From the NCBI GenBank assembly GCA_025934545.1, contig JAICXV010000026.1, positions 1-10,081 of the forward strand: 10,081 bases of DNA. The letters are read 5' to 3'. This stretch comes from Verrucomicrobiia bacterium. Its GTDB lineage: Bacteria > Verrucomicrobiota > Verrucomicrobiia > Limisphaerales > Palsa-1400. The position numbers and the translations under genes were made by a program. Positions 7,307 through 10,081 of this stretch are shown piece after piece (position 1 is the first letter of the stretch; each line of letters opens with the position of its first letter). The notes beneath the pieces were generated by a model. The model did not search any database, was not told the DNA's origin, and saw only the letters and a list, made by a program, of their open reading frames with translations.

Positions 7307-8320
7307 ATGCAAGTGACCACCGATTGGCGCAGATTAACGTTGATTACCGGTTTTAATTTCCTGCTTAATTTCAGCGTGGAATCGTTGCCGAGCGTGACTG
7401 TGATCATTGCGGCCCCTCCGGGGATGCAAAACATCCACGCGGTCACCGGCGCAGAGCAACTGGATTACCCCGCCGACAAGCTCGAAATACTGGTGGCACG
7501 CGGGAAGCAACCTTCGGTCCAGCGCAATGCCGCTTTGCGCGCGGCTCGTGGCGAAATTATTTATTTTCTCGATGACGATTCGGTGCCCCTTGCCGGAAAT
7601 CTGCGGCGAGCGGCGCAACAATTCCAATCGCCGAAAACGAAAATGGTCGGAGGGCCGAATCTGTGCCCGCCGGACTCGTCGCGCATGCAACAGGCGTTTT
7701 CGCTGACGATGGGGACCAAACTCGCCTTCGGTCCGAGCGCGGCGCGTTATCGCAGCATTGGCAAGGTGCGCGAAAGCAGCGAGAAGGAATTGATCCTGTG
7801 CAACCTGCTGGCGCGCCGCGATGCGATGCTCGAACTCGGCGGCTTCAACGAAAAGCTATATCCGAACGAGGAAAACGCGTTAATGGATGAACTGCAAAAG
7901 CGCGGCGACAAATTGATTTACGATCCCGAACTGATCGTTCACCGTCATCCAAGGCCGACCCTAAAAGCATTTTGCAAAATGTTGATGACCTACGGCCGCG
8001 GTCGGGCTGAGCAGTTTCGGTTGCATCCGACGATCAACTCTGCGGCGAATTTCGTGCCGCCCCTGTTTGTTCTTTATCTGCTGGCGTTGCCTTTTGTTCC
8101 AAGATTGTTGCTCTGGCCGCTGGCTTTGTATGGGCTAGCTGTATTGGTGCAGGCGGTGGCGGTTGTTCCTTTCAAGAAAGTTCTCTGGCTTCCAGGCGTC
8201 AGCATGCTGATTTTCCTCAGCCATGTTCTTTATGGCATTGGTTTCTGGCGCGGTTGTTTTACCAAACCAAAACCGCCAACGGCAGCAGTCGAGCAGGAGA
8301 TAAAAATCGAAAAGGCCTAG
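7307..8320 (+). CDS. Family 2 glycosyltransferase with C-terminal membrane segments (divergent N-terminus)
   Basis: Likely transfers a sugar from an activated donor during polysaccharide or glycolipid synthesis at the inner membrane face. Numbering from ATG 7307 (337 residues): strand VTVIIAAPPG at 30-39, metal/nucleotide motif 'IYFLDDDSVP' with the Asp triplet at 89-91, 'ELGGFNEKLYPNEENALMDEL' region at 176-195 holding the expected acidic acceptor residues, and 'YGRGRAEQF' at 229-237, as in ExoA-like enzymes. Hydrophobic helices fill about 248-289 and 292-314. A conserved-looking 'QPSVQRNAALRAARGE' occupies 68-83, but the usual VDDGS motif just before it is absent. The start is uncertain. 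ATG 7307 has AGGG 4 nt upstream but lies only 30 nt from the divergent sufT start. GTG 7376 or TTG 7385 would begin nearer to the first strand of the fold. The frame also runs open leftward through sufT, which is antisense shadow. Confidence 0.88.
   Translation: MQVTTDWRRLTLITGFNFLLNFSVESLPSVTVIIAAPPGMQNIHAVTGAEQLDYPADKLEILVARGKQPSVQRNAALRAARGEIIYFLDDDSVPLAGNLRRAAQQFQSPKTKMVGGPNLCPPDSSRMQQAFSLTMGTKLAFGPSAARYRSIGKVRESSEKELILCNLLARRDAMLELGGFNEKLYPNEENALMDELQKRGDKLIYDPELIVHRHPRPTLKAFCKMLMTYGRGRAEQFRLHPTINSAANFVPPLFVLYLLALPFVPRLLLWPLALYGLAVLVQAVAVVPFKKVLWLPGVSMLIFLSHVLYGIGFWRGCFTKPKPPTAAVEQEIKIEKA
7353..7372. repeat. Tandem pair of TTAATTTC, 12-nt period
   Basis: TTAATTTC occurs at 7353-7360 and again at 7365-7372, inside an A+T-rich stretch between the sufT start and the first conserved strand of the glycosyltransferase. 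Two copies about one helical turn apart could be an operator or part of a promoter, but could also be chance in A+T-rich sequence. Confidence 0.3.
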
Positions 8321-8343
8321 CAGGGTTCGCCTGCCAGGCCTTT
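8311..8343 (-). terminator. Strong intrinsic terminator hairpin between convergent genes
   Basis: AAAGGCCT (8311-8318) pairs perfectly with AGGCCTTT (8336-8343), and GCAGG (8320-8324) with CCTGC (8330-8334). There is one A/C mismatch between the two helices and a 5-nt loop. Read on the minus strand the hairpin is followed by a T-rich tail (CTTTTCGATTTTT), so it should terminate hppA transcription about 38 nt past its stop. On the plus strand it can also act, more weakly, for the glycosyltransferase gene, whose TAG stop (8318-8320) is part of the stem. Confidence 0.75.
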
Positions 8344-8380
8344 GAAATGAATCCGCCTCGTTACCTCGGCGGCTACGATA

Positions 8381-10081
8381 TTACTTCATCGTTTTTTCCA
8401 AACCTTCTTTCTTCCCATGCACATCGTGCGGGAGAACCAGGTTGCCGTCGGCCGCGGTCTGTTCTTCTGGAATGCGCATCGCGTAGAACGAGCGATAGAC
8501 GAAGATCAGCGCGATAATGAAGAAGATTCCACCAATGGTGTTGGACATCGTCTTGTCTTTCATGGTCACGGCGATTTCCACCGCGAGCAAACCGAACAAG
8601 GTGGTGAATTTAATCACCGGGTTCAAAGCGACCGATGAAGTGTCCTTGAACGGATCACCGACAGTGTCACCGACGACGGTGGCAGCATGAAGTTCGGTAC
8701 CTTTTTGGCGCAGATCGACTTCGACGATTTTCTTGGCGTTATCCCAGGCACCACCGGCGTTGGCCATAAAGATCGCCTGGAACAAACCGAAGAAGGCGAT
8801 ACCGATCAGGTAGCCGATGAAGAAATACGGGTTGAAGAACGGCAGCGCGAGCGCGAAGCAGAACACGACGATGAAGATGTTCCACATACCTTTCTGCGCG
8901 TACACCGTGCAGATGCGGACGACTTCTTTGCTGTCCTTTTCCGACGCGGTCTTGGCCGACAAGTTCATGTTGTCTTTGATGTAAACAACCGCGCGATAGG
9001 CGCCCGTCACGACCGCCTGGGTGGACGCGCCGGTGAACCAATAAATCACCGCACCGCCCATGATGAGGCCGAGAATGATTTCCGGTTGCACAATACTGAG
9101 TGCGTCGACGACAGGCTTAAATGGACCCGCAATACCCGAGGCAACTTGCAGTTCAAACATGCGCTGCAAAAGAATAATGATGCCGAACACCATGGTCGTT
9201 GCACCGACAACCGCAGTGCCGATGAGCACAGGCTTGGCCGTCGCCTTAAACGTGTTTCCGGCGCCGTCGCCTTTTTCGAGTTGGTATTTGGCGTTTTCGA
9301 AATCGGGATCAAAACCGAATTGGCTTTTGATTTCCGAAGCGATATTCGGGCGGCCTTCGATCTGGCTCAGTTCGTAAACGGATTGAGCATTGTCCGTGAC
9401 CGGTCCATAGCTATCGACGGCGATGGTCACAGGCCCCATGCCAAGGAAGCCGAAAGCCACGAGACCGAACGCAAAGATGGGCGCAGCAAACTGGAATTCC
9501 TTCGGCATCAGGGCCAGCAAGGACGCGTTTTGAGAGAAGTAATACGACGCGGCCATCAAGACCATGATGCAAAGACCCATCCAGAAGGCGGAGAAGTTAC
9601 CGGCGACGAAACCGGACAGGATGTTCAACGAAGCACCACCGTGCTTAGAGCAATTGGTGACTTCGCGCACATGTTTCGAGCTCGTGCTGACAAACACTTT
9701 GGTGAACTCAGGAATGAGCGCGCCAGCGATCGTGCCGCAACTGATGATCACCGAAAGCACCCACCACAAATCAGGGGCAGGCGTGCCGGTGGAATCTTTA
9801 AAATCACCCAGAAGTACTTTGCTGGCGATAAAGGTAACCGCGATGGAAACCAACGAGGTAAGCCAGACGAGGTGAGTCAAGGGTGCTTCGAAATCGAAAT
9901 CTTTTTTGCCGCCATAGAGGCTCTTGCTGAAAATTTCGTTCACACCGTAGGAGAAGAGCGAGGTAACAATCATCAGCGCGCGCATGACGAACAGCCAGAT
10001 GATCAAGGTTGCGGTAATGGCGGGAGTCTTGGCCAAAGCCAACGCGAGGAACGCGATCAACGCTACGCCAGTCACGCCGTA
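8381..10081 (-). CDS. hppA: Membrane-bound ion-pumping pyrophosphatase, C-terminal part (5' end outside the window)
   Basis: An inner-membrane enzyme that couples pyrophosphate hydrolysis to H+ or Na+ export. The frame is open to the right edge (566 codons). A GTG at 10075 is an internal valine, not a start. Visible family motifs, with bases: 'DSYGPVTDNA' (9386-9415), 'GNTFKATAK' (from 9259 downward), 'NAGGAWDNAKK' (8729-8761) and 'GDTVGDPFKDTS' (8636-8671), supplying the Asp, Asn and Lys ligands expected for Mg-pyrophosphate binding. Many hydrophobic helices lie between them. The lysine in 'GNTFK' (9245-9247) sits where K+-independent members have Lys and K+-dependent ones Ala, which points to a K+-independent, probably H+-pumping enzyme. 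The sequence is divergent: 'KPVLIG' replaces the usual 'KGxAIGS', and the loop between the first two motifs is about 19 residues longer than usual. The first catalytic motif (DVGADLVGKVE type) lies outside the window. Confidence 0.95.
   Translation of the reverse strand, partial: YGVTGVALIAFLALALAKTPAITATLIIWLFVMRALMIVTSLFSYGVNEIFSKSLYGGKKDFDFEAPLTHLVWLTSLVSIAVTFIASKVLLGDFKDSTGTPAPDLWWVLSVIISCGTIAGALIPEFTKVFVSTSSKHVREVTNCSKHGGASLNILSGFVAGNFSAFWMGLCIMVLMAASYYFSQNASLLALMPKEFQFAAPIFAFGLVAFGFLGMGPVTIAVDSYGPVTDNAQSVYELSQIEGRPNIASEIKSQFGFDPDFENAKYQLEKGDGAGNTFKATAKPVLIGTAVVGATTMVFGIIILLQRMFELQVASGIAGPFKPVVDALSIVQPEIILGLIMGGAVIYWFTGASTQAVVTGAYRAVVYIKDNMNLSAKTASEKDSKEVVRICTVYAQKGMWNIFIVVFCFALALPFFNPYFFIGYLIGIAFFGLFQAIFMANAGGAWDNAKKIVEVDLRQKGTELHAATVVGDTVGDPFKDTSSVALNPVIKFTTLFGLLAVEIAVTMKDKTMSNTIGGIFFIIALIFVYRSFYAMRIPEEQTAADGNLVLPHDVHGKKEGLEKTMK

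Noticed and set aside
8353..8372. CCGCC / GGCGG inverted repeat just after the hppA stop
   Set aside because: It has five base pairs with a 10-nt loop and no T tract. The much stronger hairpin at 8311-8343 explains termination.

Overview
The window looks like ordinary chromosomal DNA of moderately high G+C from a Verrucomicrobiota bacterium, most likely of the Pedosphaera/Limisphaerales type. That assignment is an inference. It rests on a secreted protein ending in the 'FSLQSSTDL...NNW...YFRLKK' type C-terminal module, a zinc-ribbon/one-TM protein of a kind common in that phylum, and a divergent membrane pyrophosphatase. I see no rRNA, tRNA, insertion sequence, phage gene or CRISPR array. No stretch longer than 300 bases lacks a gene.

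Layout. At 2-472 (+) lies the 3' end of a gene of unknown function that enters from the left edge. It converges, with a 17-nt gap, on a complete pyruvate carboxylase gene (490-3999, -), whose protein carries all catalytic, allosteric and biotin-attachment residues I could check. A 120-bp divergent intergenic region (4000-4119) carries a good -35/-10 pair pointing at pyc. To the right, a two-gene (+) unit encodes a secreted amidotransferase-like-fold protein (4120-5316) and a zinc-ribbon membrane-anchored protein (5320-5913). Converging on it is a (-) unit of sufT (start near 7276) followed by an exported dienelactone-hydrolase-family protein (5926-6699). The hydrolase ribosome-binding site overlaps the sufT stop codon. 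A family 2 glycosyltransferase with C-terminal membrane segments (about 7307-8320, +) diverges from sufT. Its true start is uncertain. It converges on the C-terminal 566 codons of a membrane-bound proton/sodium-pumping pyrophosphatase (8381-10081, -), which leaves at the right edge. A strong hairpin terminator lies between these two.

How the genes relate. Pyruvate carboxylase replenishes oxaloacetate. The pyrophosphatase recovers energy from pyrophosphate released in biosynthesis, including by sugar-nucleotide synthesis that would supply the glycosyltransferase. SufT supports Fe-S protein maturation. Beyond the two probable operons these are independent housekeeping or envelope genes. I found no convincing new multi-gene system. 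The points most worth a second look are the glycosyltransferase without its usual N-terminal nucleotide-binding aspartate motif, the extra segment in the active-site loop of the pyrophosphatase, and the pyc promoter that predicts an almost leaderless mRNA.
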